Origin: Anthonomus grandis grandis
Lineage: Eukaryota; Arthropoda; Insecta; Coleoptera; Curculionidae
DNA: 64,000 bases
Reading direction: 5' to 3'
NCBI RefSeq assembly: GCF_022605725.1
Contig: NC_065557.1
Coordinates: 24,555,256-24,619,255, forward strand
Of this stretch, positions 30,700 to 40,681 are shown one piece after another (position 1 is the first letter of the stretch; each line of letters starts with the position of its first letter). Position numbers and translations under genes: made by a program. A model generated the notes under the pieces. That model worked only from the letters and a program-made list of their open reading frames with translations, did no database searches and was not told the DNA's origin.

Positions 30700-31020
30700 C
30701 CTCCACAAGCCTGACGGCAGAGCGGACGTTCATTTTTATTTTTGGTGTTGGTGTTTTGCTTTGGTTTAGTCGCTCGCTACCAACGGGTGAGTGCAATTAT
30801 GTCTTCTTAACCGGAGAAAAATTACGATATAATAATAATAATAATAATAAACGACTTTTTCTTAAACTTGGCGAAGGACAGCCAAAGCTGTTTGTTTAAC
30901 CGAGCATACAGAAATCAGCAATACATAATATTATAAATTACATGGCATAAACAGTCCTAATTAGTAAAAATAATTATGATAATGAAAAATTTACAAAATC
31001 CAATCCAAATATATTTAAAA
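30700..31020. other. Spacer with (TAA)n run
   Basis: A short (TAA)7 tract at about 30830-30850. Otherwise nothing recognised. Confidence 0.4.
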
Positions 31021-31022
31021 GT

Positions 31023-31340
31023 TCACAACCCTGGTATAGAACTATATTTACTCAGTATAAACCCTTTTATGTTTTTCTTAAAACTTGACAAACTACAATT
31101 TTGAAGTTTATTATGCAACAAATGGTTATATACTTTTGAAGCAAGAAACGAAAATCTAAGTCAAAAGATAGCTGTGCGATGCTTTGGTATATTTAAAAGG
31201 GTATGTTGATGTGTGATACGATCATGAGTGGAGAATCTAAAAGTTAAACGATCTCTAAGATACTCAGGCGCTCCACTAGAGATGATTCTATGAAGAAAGC
31301 ATGCGAATTGTACCGTCTCTCGATCCTGCATATTTAACCA
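31023..31340 (-). pseudogene. Non-LTR retrotransposon RT, C-terminal fragment
   Basis: Minus-strand frame: CFLHRIISSGAPEYLRDRLTF, THQHTLLNIPKHRTAIF, stop, LRFSFLASKVYNHLL and LSSFKKNIKGFIL, ending in a stop. The pattern (SGxPxYL, HxTR-like, SFxxxAxxxxNxL) is the post-polymerase C-terminal end of RTE/Jockey-like LINEs and related reverse transcriptases. The catalytic domain is absent. The fragment directly precedes the mariner insertion. Confidence 0.6.
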
Positions 31341-31474
31341 CTATTTGACATATGCTAGCCTATGTCAAATATAAATTTATTTTTCCATCTTTCTTGCCAC
31401 AAAGCAAAATAAGACTGGTATTCTCTTACATAAAATGATCATAAAACATTCTGCATGAAGTATTATTTTATTTA

Positions 31475-32216
31475 CGAGGCATGTTTTTAAAGTAAGTACC
31501 GTTTTTAAATTAGGCCGCCGCAGCGCTGTAGTCGCTGTTTAGCGTATGCGCGTAGTGTAGCTACATCAGTTGGAAAGCGACAGAGGCCATTACAACGCCG
31601 ATTGATCGAGTACGTGATTTTAAAATGCCGCCGACTATCGCGAAACCCGCCGACTGTGAAGTGTGTGGTGTGACTCGTTTTCTCTATGCTAAAGGCTTAA
31701 AAGCAATTGAAATAATCAATGCAACCGCGTACTGTGAAACTAAAAAAAATGCGCCGCACAATTCAAAACAAAAGGCGGGGCATGCTGAGTGCAGGCGTTG
31801 TTTTGCTTTACGATAATGCTCGTCCACATTCAGCAAATCGAACACAAGAACTCATCACTTCATTTGGCTGGGAATAATTGGACCATCCTTCATACAGTCC
31901 CTAGATCTAGCGCCTAGCGACTATCATTTGTTTCTGCACTTTAAGACGCATTTGGCGGGGAAGCGTCATTCCGATGATGAAGAAGTAAAAACGTCTGTGC
32001 AGCAGTGGTTGTCCAGTCTGGCGGCAAGCTCTTTGACGACGGCATACAAAAGCCGGTTTCAAGATACGACAAGTGCCTTAATAATAATGGAACTTATGTA
32101 GAGAAGTAGAGAAAATAATGCACTTGTATGCACCACAATCAGGTTACTTTTGTTTAAAAACATTTACTTGTTGATTTTTTATATCAAAACGATACTTACT
32201 TTAAAAACATGCCTTG
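31475..32216 (+). mobile_element. mariner transposon, internally deleted (742 bp)
   Basis: Terminal repeats of about 30 bp (CGAGGCATGTTTTTAAAGTA left; inverted right end ...TACTTTAAAAACATGCCTTG) flanked by TA at 31473-31474 and 32217-32218. About 550 bp of the usual 1.3 kb is missing from the middle. Both ends are intact, so the copy could have been mobilised by an active relative. Confidence 0.9.
31625..32103 (+). pseudogene. mariner transposase remnant (DD34D type)
   Basis: The N-terminus (MPPTIAKPADCEVCGVTRFLYAKGLKAIEI) is the start of a mariner transposase. After a short transition the C-terminal half reads VVLLYDNARPHSANRTQELI, then SPDLAPSDYHLFLHFKTHL. These give the second and third catalytic Asp blocks of DD34D mariners, with the third Asp in APSDYHLF. 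The first catalytic Asp and most of the HTH domain are in the deleted part. A stop (TAA) and a small frameshift near 31880 also interrupt it. Confidence 0.88.
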
Positions 32217-32273
32217 TATTTAAGAATTTTTTAATGAAAAAATAAAGTAAATAAAAATGTCGGCAAAAGTTTT

Positions 32274-32693
32274 CTATTTTAAAAGATGATAAAAAAGGCC
32301 GCCTAATTGAACCAAACAATATCCTAGTCTATTATAAAAGTCTGTTCTAGAGTTTTTCAACATTTCGACTGGGATATTGTTTGTGGCATGATCTATTTTT
32401 GCACGAAGCTCTTCCAAAGTATTACTACGTTCATGTTTATGGCAATATATAATCTCTTTGAGGTATCCCCAAAGGAAAAAATCGTTAAGGGATAAATCTG
32501 GAGATCTAGGAAGCCATCGAATAAACCCTCGCGTGCTAATGACTTTATCTCGAAAAGTTTGTTGCAAAAAGTTGCAAACCGCTCTTGCATTATGAGCTGT
32601 GCAACCATCCTGTTGATACCAAATTCTATTGAGATTATTATTAACCCTGCGAAGTGTAGGAATATAGGTTTGTATTTCTTCAATAAAAAACAC
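32274..32693 (-). pseudogene. ITm transposase C-terminal fragment
   Basis: A clean 139-codon frame: IWYQQDGCTAHNARAVCNFL with the second catalytic Asp, GFIRWLPRSPDLSLNDFFLWGYLKE with the third site (Asn-Asp where the family usually has Leu-Asp), and a tail to a stop. It is not interrupted, but only half the protein remains because the upstream edge (32694) meets the LTR of element G. A second ITm group from that at 31475. Confidence 0.82.
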
Positions 32694-32694
32694 T

Positions 32695-32987
32695 TTTATT
32701 ACTTTTAAAAATTACAATAACTTAAAATGAACATAAAGTAATGGCAAAATGACTTGATATCTAATTATAATCTCAATCTAATTATTTGGTTTGTCCTCCT
32801 TTTATAGTTCTTGAATATGCCTTTTCAGTGGGAATAGGCGTCTGGGTGGACCGCGTCTCAGGGTTTCTACTGACTCTGAGGTTGCAGTTCCTTATCGGGT
32901 TTAGGATGGCGTAATTTGATCTGATGAGAACCAAGGACCAGATGACTTTGTTAGAGGTGACCGGAGTTATGGGAATTAGAAATAACA
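32695..32987 (-). repeat. Element G 3' LTR, truncated at left
   Basis: On the minus strand it starts TGTTATTTC after the polypurine tract. It has a CTATAAAAG box (about 32800) and AATAAA near its left edge. Confidence 0.7.
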
Positions 32988-33001
32988 GCCCCCCCTTTAA
33001 G
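32988..33001 (-). promoter_or_regulatory. Element G polypurine tract
   Basis: Minus strand CTTAAAGGGGGGGC directly before the LTR. Confidence 0.75.
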
Positions 33002-33590
33002 AAAAAAGTTGACGTGTCACAGCAACTTTTTAAGACATCTGTTTGTTCGGGTTGAGTCCTAGTTCTTCTTCTGGGAAGACTTTTCCTCCATTGTTGAGCA
33101 AAGGTACTATTTGGATGTCTAGGTAGTAAAGGAGGATAGCCATCGCTGGAAGTGGCTATTCTCAGGATTCTTTGTTTTTTAAATTTACAGCTGACGTAGA
33201 GGATGATATAATAAGAACGATTGTTAACGATAGTAAACCAGCTTATATGTTTGTTAAAGAAGGTTGTTAAGTTGGTTGCTTTATGAGTTAGTCCAGTTAA
33301 TCAGAATATTGGCTTAACTTATGGTGTGCAATGTTGAGGTCCTCTACGTTCAATTTATTTAGCTTCAAGTCTGGCAGATGTATTTTTTTCTGGTAGGTGG
33401 TCACAGCAACTGTAAGGTATAATGATTGGATGGTTGCTATAAATGATGTTGTCATATACGTCAATCAGCTTCTTAGCATGGATTCTCGTGCTGCCAACAA
33501 AGGCGGTATAATATACAATTAACTTCTAACTCACCACATACCCACAATTTTGCTTCATTTAACTCTTTATTATAGAGGATGTTCACCCTT
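33002..33590 (-). pseudogene. Element G env, C-terminal part
   Basis: Minus-strand reading with a few stops ends in a hydrophobic span (IVNNRSYYIILYVSCKF) and a basic, Pro-rich tail (FKKQRILRI, WRKSLPRRRTRTQ) just before the polypurine tract. This matches the membrane anchor and cytoplasmic tail of insect Gypsy Env. The N-terminal part lies beyond the Penelope-like insertion at 34622-35114. Confidence 0.55.
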
Positions 33591-33594
33591 CCTC

Positions 33595-34620
33595 TATCCA
33601 AGGAATCTTTTTATAAAGAATTCACTATAATAAAGCAGCTTGCAGTTAATAACGGTTTTCCACTTTCTACCATAAATAAACTTTTTTTTACATCTTACAC
33701 TCCAATTCTTTAAATCTTAACAAATTCAGATCTTTAACATTTTTTGGTTCAATATCTCTCCAACTTGCAAAACTCTTTAAAAATAATCTTAACCTTTAAA
33801 TAGCTTTTAAAACTGCAAACACTTTGAAAAAGCACTTGATAAACACAAAGGATAAAATGGAGCAAACTTTAAAATCTGGGGTGTATTCTTTGAATTGTGG
33901 TGAGTGTTCCGCTGTTTATGTTGGTCAGTCTGGTAGAAAGATTTCCACTAGGGTGAAAGAACATATAAGTCTTTTCAACAATTGTAAAAACACCGATATT
34001 AAAGAAACAAAGTCAGTCTTTGCAAATCATCTTTTATCGACTGGTCACAACTTTTCGGAGTCGGATGATGTAACTATATTACATGAGTGTGAAAAAGTAA
34101 AAAAACAAGATCTCCTTGAAAAGCTGGAGATTACAACAGCTAAGAGAAGCCTAATATTAAATTGTGTCAATGATAGCTTTAATTTCGAACCTAATCTCAT
34201 TTTCAATAATCTCCAATAAATTTTAATCTAGTCTCATATAATGTAATTACTTGTATACTATATCATTACCCCAGTTTGACGATATACTTCCGACTTTGGA
34301 TCCGATTGTCTCTGGTTTGATCCCTATTAAATTAAATTTTTTGAAAAATCTTTTTTATTATTTTGTTCTTTCATAATTGTATTTGTTTTGATTCTTTATA
34401 AGATAATATGTATAAAATGTACTGGCTTTCGGTGATATTTGGCGTTTTAAACTTCTTATTTTAGTCAATAACGGTACACGATGTTGTAGACATATTATAT
34501 TTTATATTTTTATTTATGTTTGTGTGAGTCAGTGTGTAGTTTTTGTATTTAGATAGGTATGTCTTTTCTATTAATTAGCGTTTTGTTACTTATTATTTAA
34601 TTTTGATAATTTTATTTATT
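33595..34620 (+). mobile_element. Penelope-like element fragment inserted in env of G
   Basis: Opposite orientation to G. Degenerate pre-endonuclease reading (KQLAVNNGFPLSTINKLF, FGSISLQLAKLFK) leads into a GIY-YIG domain (33824-34219), then about 390 bases of AT-rich 3' region. Env-like reading of G ends and resumes at its two edges. Only the 3' third of a Penelope element is present, as expected of 5'-truncated target-primed insertions. Confidence 0.72.
33824..34219 (+). CDS. Penelope-like GIY-YIG endonuclease domain
   Basis: The frame shows SGVYSLNCGECSAVYVGQSGRKISTRVKEH, where G-V-Y and Y-V-G stand for GIY-YIG, with the catalytic Arg (GRKISTRV) and a later Glu. The CxxC before YVG is the Zn-finger-like insertion of Penelope endonucleases. 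FANHLLSTGHNF supplies the downstream His block. The domain nicks target DNA for reverse transcription. It is open to its natural stop (34217-34219), but the RT it should be fused to is absent or unrecognisable upstream. Confidence 0.88.
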   Translation: MKKHLINTKDKMEQTLKSGVYSLNCGECSAVYVGQSGRKISTRVKEHISLFNNCKNTDIKETKSVFANHLLSTGHNFSESDDVTILHECEKVKKQDLLEKLEITTAKRSLILNCVNDSFNFEPNLIFNNLQ

Positions 34621-34621
34621 A

Positions 34622-35114
34622 GAAGGTTCTCTAGTTTAGGTTCGTCATGGGCTAGTTTGTCTATTCATTCGTTAAAGTATTCTCCGTCCGAACCATCAAG
34701 ATTACCGGGTATAGATTTCCAAATTAATCCCATACCGTTTATTAATCCACGTTTTTCTGTAAAAATGTATTTGCGTGTGCCAGCCATGATGTCAGAGTAT
34801 TTTTCGTTTAAGGAGTTTGATATTTGCCTAAGGAGACTAATGTGCGCTTGGACTTCGGTCTTAAAGGCTAACATATGAGGTACGTCTTCATCAAGAGTAT
34901 TTAACAGGTGGTTAATTATGTTTTCATTATTTTCTATTGTATTTTTTATTGGTTCTAAATCTTTGTAGATAAGAAGAGTCGATTTACTATTAGAAATTAT
35001 TAATTTCGATTCTTCGTGAAAGAAAATTCCAATAGTATTGTTGATTGGTGTTATAGAATATTGGCAGAAGATGACTGGAAACAGTCCGAAGAGCCTGAAA
35101 GAGAATTTACTCAT
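34622..35114 (-). pseudogene. Element G env, N-terminal part
   Basis: The frame starts with a signal-like MSKFSFRLFGLFPVIFCQYSI, continues through the surface subunit, and reaches FTEKRGLINGMGLIWKSIPG, the furin-type E-K-R/G-L-I-N processing site and fusion-proximal segment, then NLDGSDGEYFNE. The surface region is short. The downstream continuation is interrupted by the Penelope-like insertion. It resembles Env of elements B and C at the same motif. Confidence 0.78.
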
Positions 35115-35159
35115 GATAGGGTTTCATTTTATCAAAATTTATTTTTGATTTGTTTGTGG

Positions 35160-36250
35160 ATTTAGCATAATTGCCGAATTTTTAAGGATTTTAAGAATTT
35201 CGAAAGGTCCGTTCAACTTATTCGCTGCTTTATTTGCGATTTGAGATTCTTTATATATACTTTATTGCCTACTTGATAGTTTGGAGGGTTTTGGGAAACA
35301 CGTTGATCGAAATGTTTTTTAGCTTTTCTTTCTTCCTGTCAGTTTTGGATCGTGCAACTCTATAAAAATATTGTATTCGGCATTAAACATTTTTCATTAT
35401 CGATAGTCTAGGGGAGGTATACCCAAAAATAAGTTCATATGGTGTGAACCCAACCCAACCCAACCCAACCCGTGTATATTATTTTTGGTGTTGTTATAAC
35501 AGATAACAGCATATGGTAATATATGAAAAGGATAATCGTCTGGATTTTCAGATATATGAGCTCGAATCATTTCTCTTAAAGTGGTTGAGTGGCTTATCTT
35601 TCGATTGAGCCATTTGATTAAGGGTGGTTTACACTTGAAAATGTTCACTTGATCATATAAAGTTCGCAAAGATCTTTCATGAGGCTGTTGTCAAATTCAC
35701 GGCCGAAATATGTATGGATCCTTAGAGGAGTGCCATAATGTTGGAAAAACAGTAAAAGGGTGTTAATGACCGTTTTACCAGTTTTGTCACTTAAAGGATA
35801 TGCCTGTGTATATGTGAATATGTGAGTTCGTCTCTTATGGTTAATGCGTAATTTTTAGTTGGCTATTCATAAATATGGGTGTTTCGGTTATTACAAGAGT
35901 GTTATTTAAGTTTTTCCTACAAGCTTTAACTTTTTGATAGATTTTGCATGGTTTTATAAGATTTTCAATGTCTTTGGAAAGACCTGGCCAAATGTATTTT
36001 CCTTATAGTCGACGTATTGTTTCGTTTATACCACGGGGTAAGTTAGTTTTACCGCGATGGTAATGGTCTAAGGTTTGGGTAATTTCGTCGGCGTCGGGGC
36101 TTTTAATGATATTAGGTTAGCTTTAAAGCCAGGGTTTTCTTCAAAGATATCATCTAATATTTCATGATTATAGAATTTTCATGATAAGAATTTTCTCTAA
36201 TTTGTTTTGTCGAAAAAAGGTGACTATTCTTTTGTGGGTGCTTTCTATAA
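35160..36250 (-). pseudogene. Element G integrase, frameshifted
   Basis: Minus-strand reading from 36250 shows an H-C-C-type segment (near 36000-35930), YTYAKSFPLSDKTGK and FGREFDNSLMK (near 35800-35690) in place of the core, and then ISHSTTLREMIRAHISENPDDYPFHILPYAVICYNNTKNNIHG to 35472. The (AACCC)5 array at 35447-35471 enters the next conserved block (TPYELIFG-type) and shifts its frame. The C-terminal domain (35400-35160) has further breaks. Confidence 0.7.
35447..35471 (-). repeat. (TTGGG)5 telomere-like array inside integrase
   Basis: Plus-strand (AACCC)5, minus-strand (GGGTT)5. The surrounding integrase coding contains a single GGGTT at this position in the expected frame, so four extra units (20 bases) are present and shift the frame. 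Confidence 0.9.
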
Positions 36251-36255
36251 GTTGT

Positions 36256-37144
36256 TCATTTGAAATTTTGACTTTGACTTTCGTATAGATGGGCAAAATT
36301 GTTATATTCCTTAGTTTTTGTTTTATCATCTACTGCTATTTTGTCTAATTTTTCATCAGCACTTAATGTTGCATCAGATTCGTTTTCATTTGAGATGAAA
36401 ATTGAAATATTTTTTTGGAAATTTGAGCAATCTTGAAAATGGTTAGTTTTAATGCTAGAAATGGCATCCGCATTTTTATTTACGTTTCCAAGTTTGTGAA
36501 TGGTTTTGTAATTATACTCTTCTAACTTAAACGCCATCGTGCTAATCTGCTTCCTGAATCTTGAGATAGAACGGCACCTATTGCATATGCACTAGCATCT
36601 GTGGTTCTTCAAAATTTGGGTATATTAAAATGGAGTCTGAAATTAATGCATTTTTGAGCTCCTCAAAAGCATGGCTATAATCTGGATTAAAGTCAGAAGG
36701 TACATCCTTTTGGAGCAATCTCGTTAGTGGTTTGGAAATTTTGGCAAAGTTTAAGATAAACCGCCGATAATAACCAGTTAGTCCAAGGAAGGATTTGATG
36801 TTTTTTTGGAGATTTGAATTTTGGAATATTTTTAATGCATTTAATTCAGGATTGGGTTTTACTCCATCTTGTGTTATTAAGTGCCCAAGATAAGCGACTT
36901 CCTTTCTGAGGAATTCGCATTTATCTGGTTTTATTTTAAGGTTAAATTTTCTTAGGCGTTTGAAAACATCAATTAGTCGATTAATATGATCGTGAATTGT
37001 GGAAGAGTAAACTATTATATCGTCCATGTAGACAAGACAGCGTTCATTAAAAATGTCAAAGAGAATGTTGTCCATAACACGCTGGAAGGTGAGCATTTTT
37101 GAGACCAAACGGCATTCTGATGAATAATAAAACATAATGGCCAT
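36256..37144 (-). pseudogene. Element G RT (palm, thumb) and RNase H
   Basis: The frame 36578-37144 contains FQRVMDNILFDIFNERCLVYMDDIIVYSS with an intact YMDD box, NLKIKPDKCEFLRKEVAYLGHLI and IKSFLGLTGYYRRFILNFAKI. RNase H begins YPNFEEPQMLV and is damaged: the next frame (36256-36537) resumes only at its end (FKLEEYNYKTIHKLGNVNKNADAIS). The middle of RNase H with the Glu and TDH blocks is missing. Confidence 0.82.
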
Positions 37145-37749
37145 TATCTACGGAAAATGCTGTTTTTGGAATGTCTTTTGGGTCGATTTCTATTTGGTGG
37201 AAACAAGATGCGAGGTTAAGTGTGGTGAAGTAATGTCACTTTCCAAGCTGATCAAGTAAATCGGAGATGTTGGGTAGTGGGTATTTGTGATCCACAGTAG
37301 TCTCATTGACTTTTCTGTAGTCGATGACTACTCTCCATTTCTGTTTTCCGGAAGAATCCATTTTTTGGGAACAATCCAAACAGGATGGACCATGGAGAAA
37401 CACAGATCCTAATAATTCCTTGATTTAACATTTTATCGACTTGGCTTTTTACTTTCTCTTTATGGATGTGAGGGTATCTATAGGACTTAGTGAAAATGGA
37501 CCTGGCATTATTTATTTCGATTTCATGCTTGATTTCATTAGTGAATAAAAGTTTGTCGCCTTCGAGATAAAATATGTTTTCATACTCAAGACAAAGATCG
37601 GTAATGAGCTCAGTTTCTTCTTCGTTTAGATGTTCTGTGCGAAGTTGCTTTTTGATATTCTCAATTCGATTGGTGGAAAAATTGGATTGATTTTCAGAAG
37701 TATATTTGAATATCGGAAAATTAAATGGTTTTGGGGATGGCATTAGCAT
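37145..37749 (-). pseudogene. Element G RT start and pre-RT segment
   Basis: Reads ENIKKQLRTEHLNEEETELITDLCLEYENIFYLEGDKLLFTNEIKHEIEI, then VDKMLNQGIIRICVSPWSILFGLFPK. After a frameshift come the CYRKVNETT-like and FTTLNLASCFHQI-like blocks near 37300-37180. The first catalytic Asp of RT (DLASGF in relatives) reads Asn here by eye. Frame breaks divide it from the YMDD part. Confidence 0.7.
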
Positions 37750-38390
37750 TGACTAGTGACGTATAAAATTCACTATTTTTGTTTATGTGATCCAAAGCAT
37801 TAGGGATGTGGACTGTGGACTTTTTCGATTTCCTGCCTAGATAAAATAGCGTCTGTATCTGAGATATTGCATTTAAGTTTGAATATTTGTTCTGTTCTGG
37901 CGGGAATATTAATTTTGTTTAAATTTTTTCTATGGAGGACTCATTTTTAAATTCTGTAAATGTTTCAATTTTGTGAAGTAGGAAAATCTTCGAGTTTAAA
38001 AGGTATAAGGGTTGATTCTGTAACAAAGAGTTTTTTATCAGTAATACCTTGAATTGTAATTTATTCTGGAAAACGCTGTTTGAAAAATTTCACAGCATTT
38101 TCTTTGAATACAGAGATACCTGCACCTGTGTCAATTAATAGTTTTAAAGTATTTATAGGATCTGTAATGTAGTATAAATTTTTAGAGCTAACTGTTAAGT
38201 GCGGATTTATACAAAATTTTATTCCAGGAAATTCAGGGATGGCTTGAAATCGTCTAGATTCAATATCTGAATTTGGTTTTAAATCTCTGCCATTTCCGGC
38301 TGGTTTTCCGATTTTCTGGCATATTGGACGTGATATCCGGTGGGTGGTTTTGACTGGATAGGGATAAAAAATCCTGATAATTTTGGACAT
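37750..38390 (-). pseudogene. Element G protease
   Basis: The frame 38061-38390 reads PINTLKLLIDTGAGISVFKENAVKFFKQRFP, an aspartic protease with D-T-G-A active site, close in arrangement to that of element B. The downstream half (38060-37750) is frameshifted. It overlaps the gag end in another frame (38260-38390). Confidence 0.72.
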
Positions 38391-38935
38391 CGATTTGATT
38401 TATTGTTTGATCATATTCTGAGGAATAGTCACAATAATCATTAGGATAACAATTTTCAAAATTGGGATCAAATAAGATGGAAATATTGATCAAATGGGCT
38501 CTAAACTTGTCTGGATTTACATTTGGATTTTTTTGAATTACTGATGGACGACGATTAAAAGTTATTTGGTTGTGGGTTAGCAGATGAAAAATGAGGTCTT
38601 TGTTCATTGGGTCTATTTTGTTGATTAGGATTAGGTCGATTGGTATTAAGAAGGGGTCTTTGGAACTTGTTGTTACCATTTTGGAAATAATTTGATCGTT
38701 GCTGTGAACGACATTTATTGGCATAATTTATACACCTGCATGAATGACATTTGGGTGCTTGAAGATTGGGTCTTCATATTGATTGATTAGAAATTAGTTT
38801 AGGAAAGTTGGGTTTTATGGCTTTTTGATTTTCAAAATTTTTTAAAAATTTAATAATTGATATGGTTCTACTTCTGGATCATTATGTGCAGTAATATTAG
38901 TTTCGTTGTCTGTCATGATGTTTAATTAATAATAA
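38260..38935 (-). pseudogene. Element G gag, capsid deleted
   Basis: The start MTDNETNITAHNDPEVEPYQLL lies at about 38920. After some 60 bases it runs into PKCHSC...CINYANKC-type knuckle-like Cys residues near 38750-38710, then an Asn/Pro-rich tail (38724-38260). The central capsid region of some 250 residues is absent, so this Gag is internally deleted. Confidence 0.6.
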
Positions 38936-39222
38936 AATTATAAGCAAATAGTAAATGTTTAGTTGAAGTATTGACACAACGATTTGTTCGAAACACAACA
39001 CTACTATAGGTTATAAAAATATTTATTGGTTAACGGATCAATAGTTTAGTTCTTTAAAAATAATTATAAAATGATTATTTGTTATTTCTGTAATAAAAAT
39101 AATAAGTTAACAAGGAATAAAGTTTAGTTTTTTGATTATTCTGCTAATAATCAATAAAATTATTAAAAACAGTAATGTGATGATTCAATGCTGTACTTAC
39201 AGTAAGGAAATCATCTAGCTGA
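38860..39222 (-). repeat. G gag start and 5' UTR, left copy of a duplicated segment
   Basis: Resembles 40248-40511 on the same strand: shared blocks include the gag start (GTTCTACTTYTGGA region) and ATGCTGTACYTACAGTAAGG before ATCATCTAGCT. The two copies flank a Penelope-like fragment. Confidence 0.65.
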
Positions 39223-39239
39223 TCATAAGTTAATAAATG

Positions 39240-40205
39240 TAATTATATTTTCATTCAAGTGTTATATTTAAAAGAATAGTAGCATTACCTTTATCAGCTG
39301 AAAGTATTTTAATAGTGTTATTTTTTATTTATTTTTTAGTTATAATTTTTTATTACAAATTTTTTATAATAAACAATCTATTATACCTCAAGTAAATTAT
39401 CGTATTTAAAACTTATTGAACTTAAATGAAATTAAGTATAACGAAAAGTATTATTAAAGATTTAAGTTCATATTTCTTTTAAAAATGGGAATAAGTCTAT
39501 TTCCTTCTTCTTTTCATTTTTTTGAGTGTGCGAGATAGTATTTTCTAAATTGATTTGAAGAATTTTTGGAAAATTGCTTTAAAGAGTTTAATAATCCCCG
39601 TATAAAATTAAATCAACCAAATTTTAAGACAAATCTTATTTTGCCATTTATTTCAGATGGTGATAAGATAAAAAGAATTGCTAAAAAATTTAACATAACT
39701 ATTTTTAAATGACAAAACACATTACGATATTTATTAACAAAAACTAAACCTTTCAATAAAAATTAACTTAATAAAAATGTAATATATAAAATTTCTTGTA
39801 CTTTAAAATTTACTCGTGGTAAATTTTACATAGGTGAAACCTGTAGACCATTACCAAAAAGAATTAATGAGCATAAATCTTACATAAAATACAATGATTT
39901 TCAAAAATCCAAAATTACCACAATTTATATTCGACAATAACCATAGAACAAACTGGAATGCTTCCTTAATTTTAGAGAAGAAACCGATTTCAAAATTACG
40001 TAAACTAAAGGAAAGTGCATTTATAATGTTAAATGAAGATAAATGCTTAGCTACTTGTTCGGTTGATTTTAATATCACATGGATTCCTTCGCTAACAATA
40101 GAGGTAGAACAGGGGCGTTCTCAAAATTAATTAAAAATTTAAAATATTTTAAGTATTGTTGAGTTAGGAAGGAATTTTGAAGGGAGTATAAACGAGAAAT
40201 TTAAT
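39240..40205 (+). mobile_element. Penelope-like element fragment between two gag-start copies
   Basis: Plus-strand Penelope reading (about 39540-40130) with AT-rich flanks. TATACCTCAAGTAAAT occurs near both 39384 and 40221, hinting at a repeat around the insertion. Confidence 0.6.
39540..40130 (+). pseudogene. Penelope-like GIY-YIG domain, broken
   Basis: Reads PFISDGDKIKRIAKKFNITIF, stop, LRYLLTKTKPFN, then KISCTLKFTRGKFYIGETCRPLPKRINEH, where F-Y-I-G and the Arg-containing RPLPKRI block match Penelope endonucleases. The downstream frame (39894-40130) gives FDNNHRTNWNASLILEKKP, WIPSLTIEVEQGRSQN and a stop. The upstream LRxLLxKTKP linker between RT and endonuclease is diagnostic. Frame breaks separate the blocks, and RT itself is missing. 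Confidence 0.75.
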
Positions 40206-40247
40206 AGAAAACATTTATTATACCTCAAGTAAATTTCAGAGAAAATT

Positions 40248-40660
40248 TCTATATAGTTCTACTTTTGGAGCATTATTTGCAGCATTGTAAAATAAATATC
40301 TGAACTGAAAGGTAATAAACACTTCTTTTTTTTCTGCTCAGCTTTATTAGATTAGTTTTAGTTAGAATATTCTTCTAATTAATAAAATATTAAATAGTCG
40401 AACGATAGTTATTAAAGTCGTATCCTTTGATTTATATTATAATCGATAAAATTATTAAAATAATAACGTGAGGATTTCATGCTGTACCTACAGTAAGGTA
40501 ATCATCTAGCTCTTGTTCTCTATGCCAATTTAACTGGCTTAACCAGGTGTTCCTTCCGTAGCTTTTCGTGAGTAATGACGTCATAATACTTTCTTTTACT
40601 ATATTGGTTACGATTCGTTCTTTTACTAATAAAGGATAGGTACTTCTAGCAACTGTTGCC
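40248..40660 (-). repeat. Right copy of G-type gag start and 5' UTR
   Basis: Partner of 38860-39222. It adjoins a primer site and LTR on its right. An open frame over 40477-40680 is UTR and not a gene. Confidence 0.6.
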
Positions 40661-40679
40661 AGATCTATCAACTGCGCCA
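40661..40679 (-). promoter_or_regulatory. Gypsy primer-binding site (tRNA-Ser-like)
   Basis: Minus strand TGGCGCAGTTGATAGATCT next to the LTR end ATAACA. Similar to the B site with a few substitutions. Confidence 0.7.
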
Positions 40680-40681
40680 AT

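Larger units (their letters stand above)
32695..39222 (-). mobile_element. Element G: env-bearing Gypsy retrotransposon, interrupted by a Penelope-like element
   Basis: Minus strand from the right: gag (38930-38260), protease, RT, RNase H, integrase and env (35114-33000), then polypurine tract and 3' LTR (32695-32987). A Penelope-like fragment occupies about 33600-34620 within env. The 3' LTR left end is cut by the ITm fragment at 32694. The nearest 5' LTR (40682-41010) shares only part of its sequence with the 3' LTR, and a duplicated gag start lies between, so the 5' border of G is uncertain. Deletions and frameshifts are frequent. Confidence 0.78.

Noticed and set aside
40477..40680. 67-codon minus-strand ORF next to an LTR
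   Set aside because: Lies between primer site and gag start of a Gypsy copy, so it is untranslated leader.
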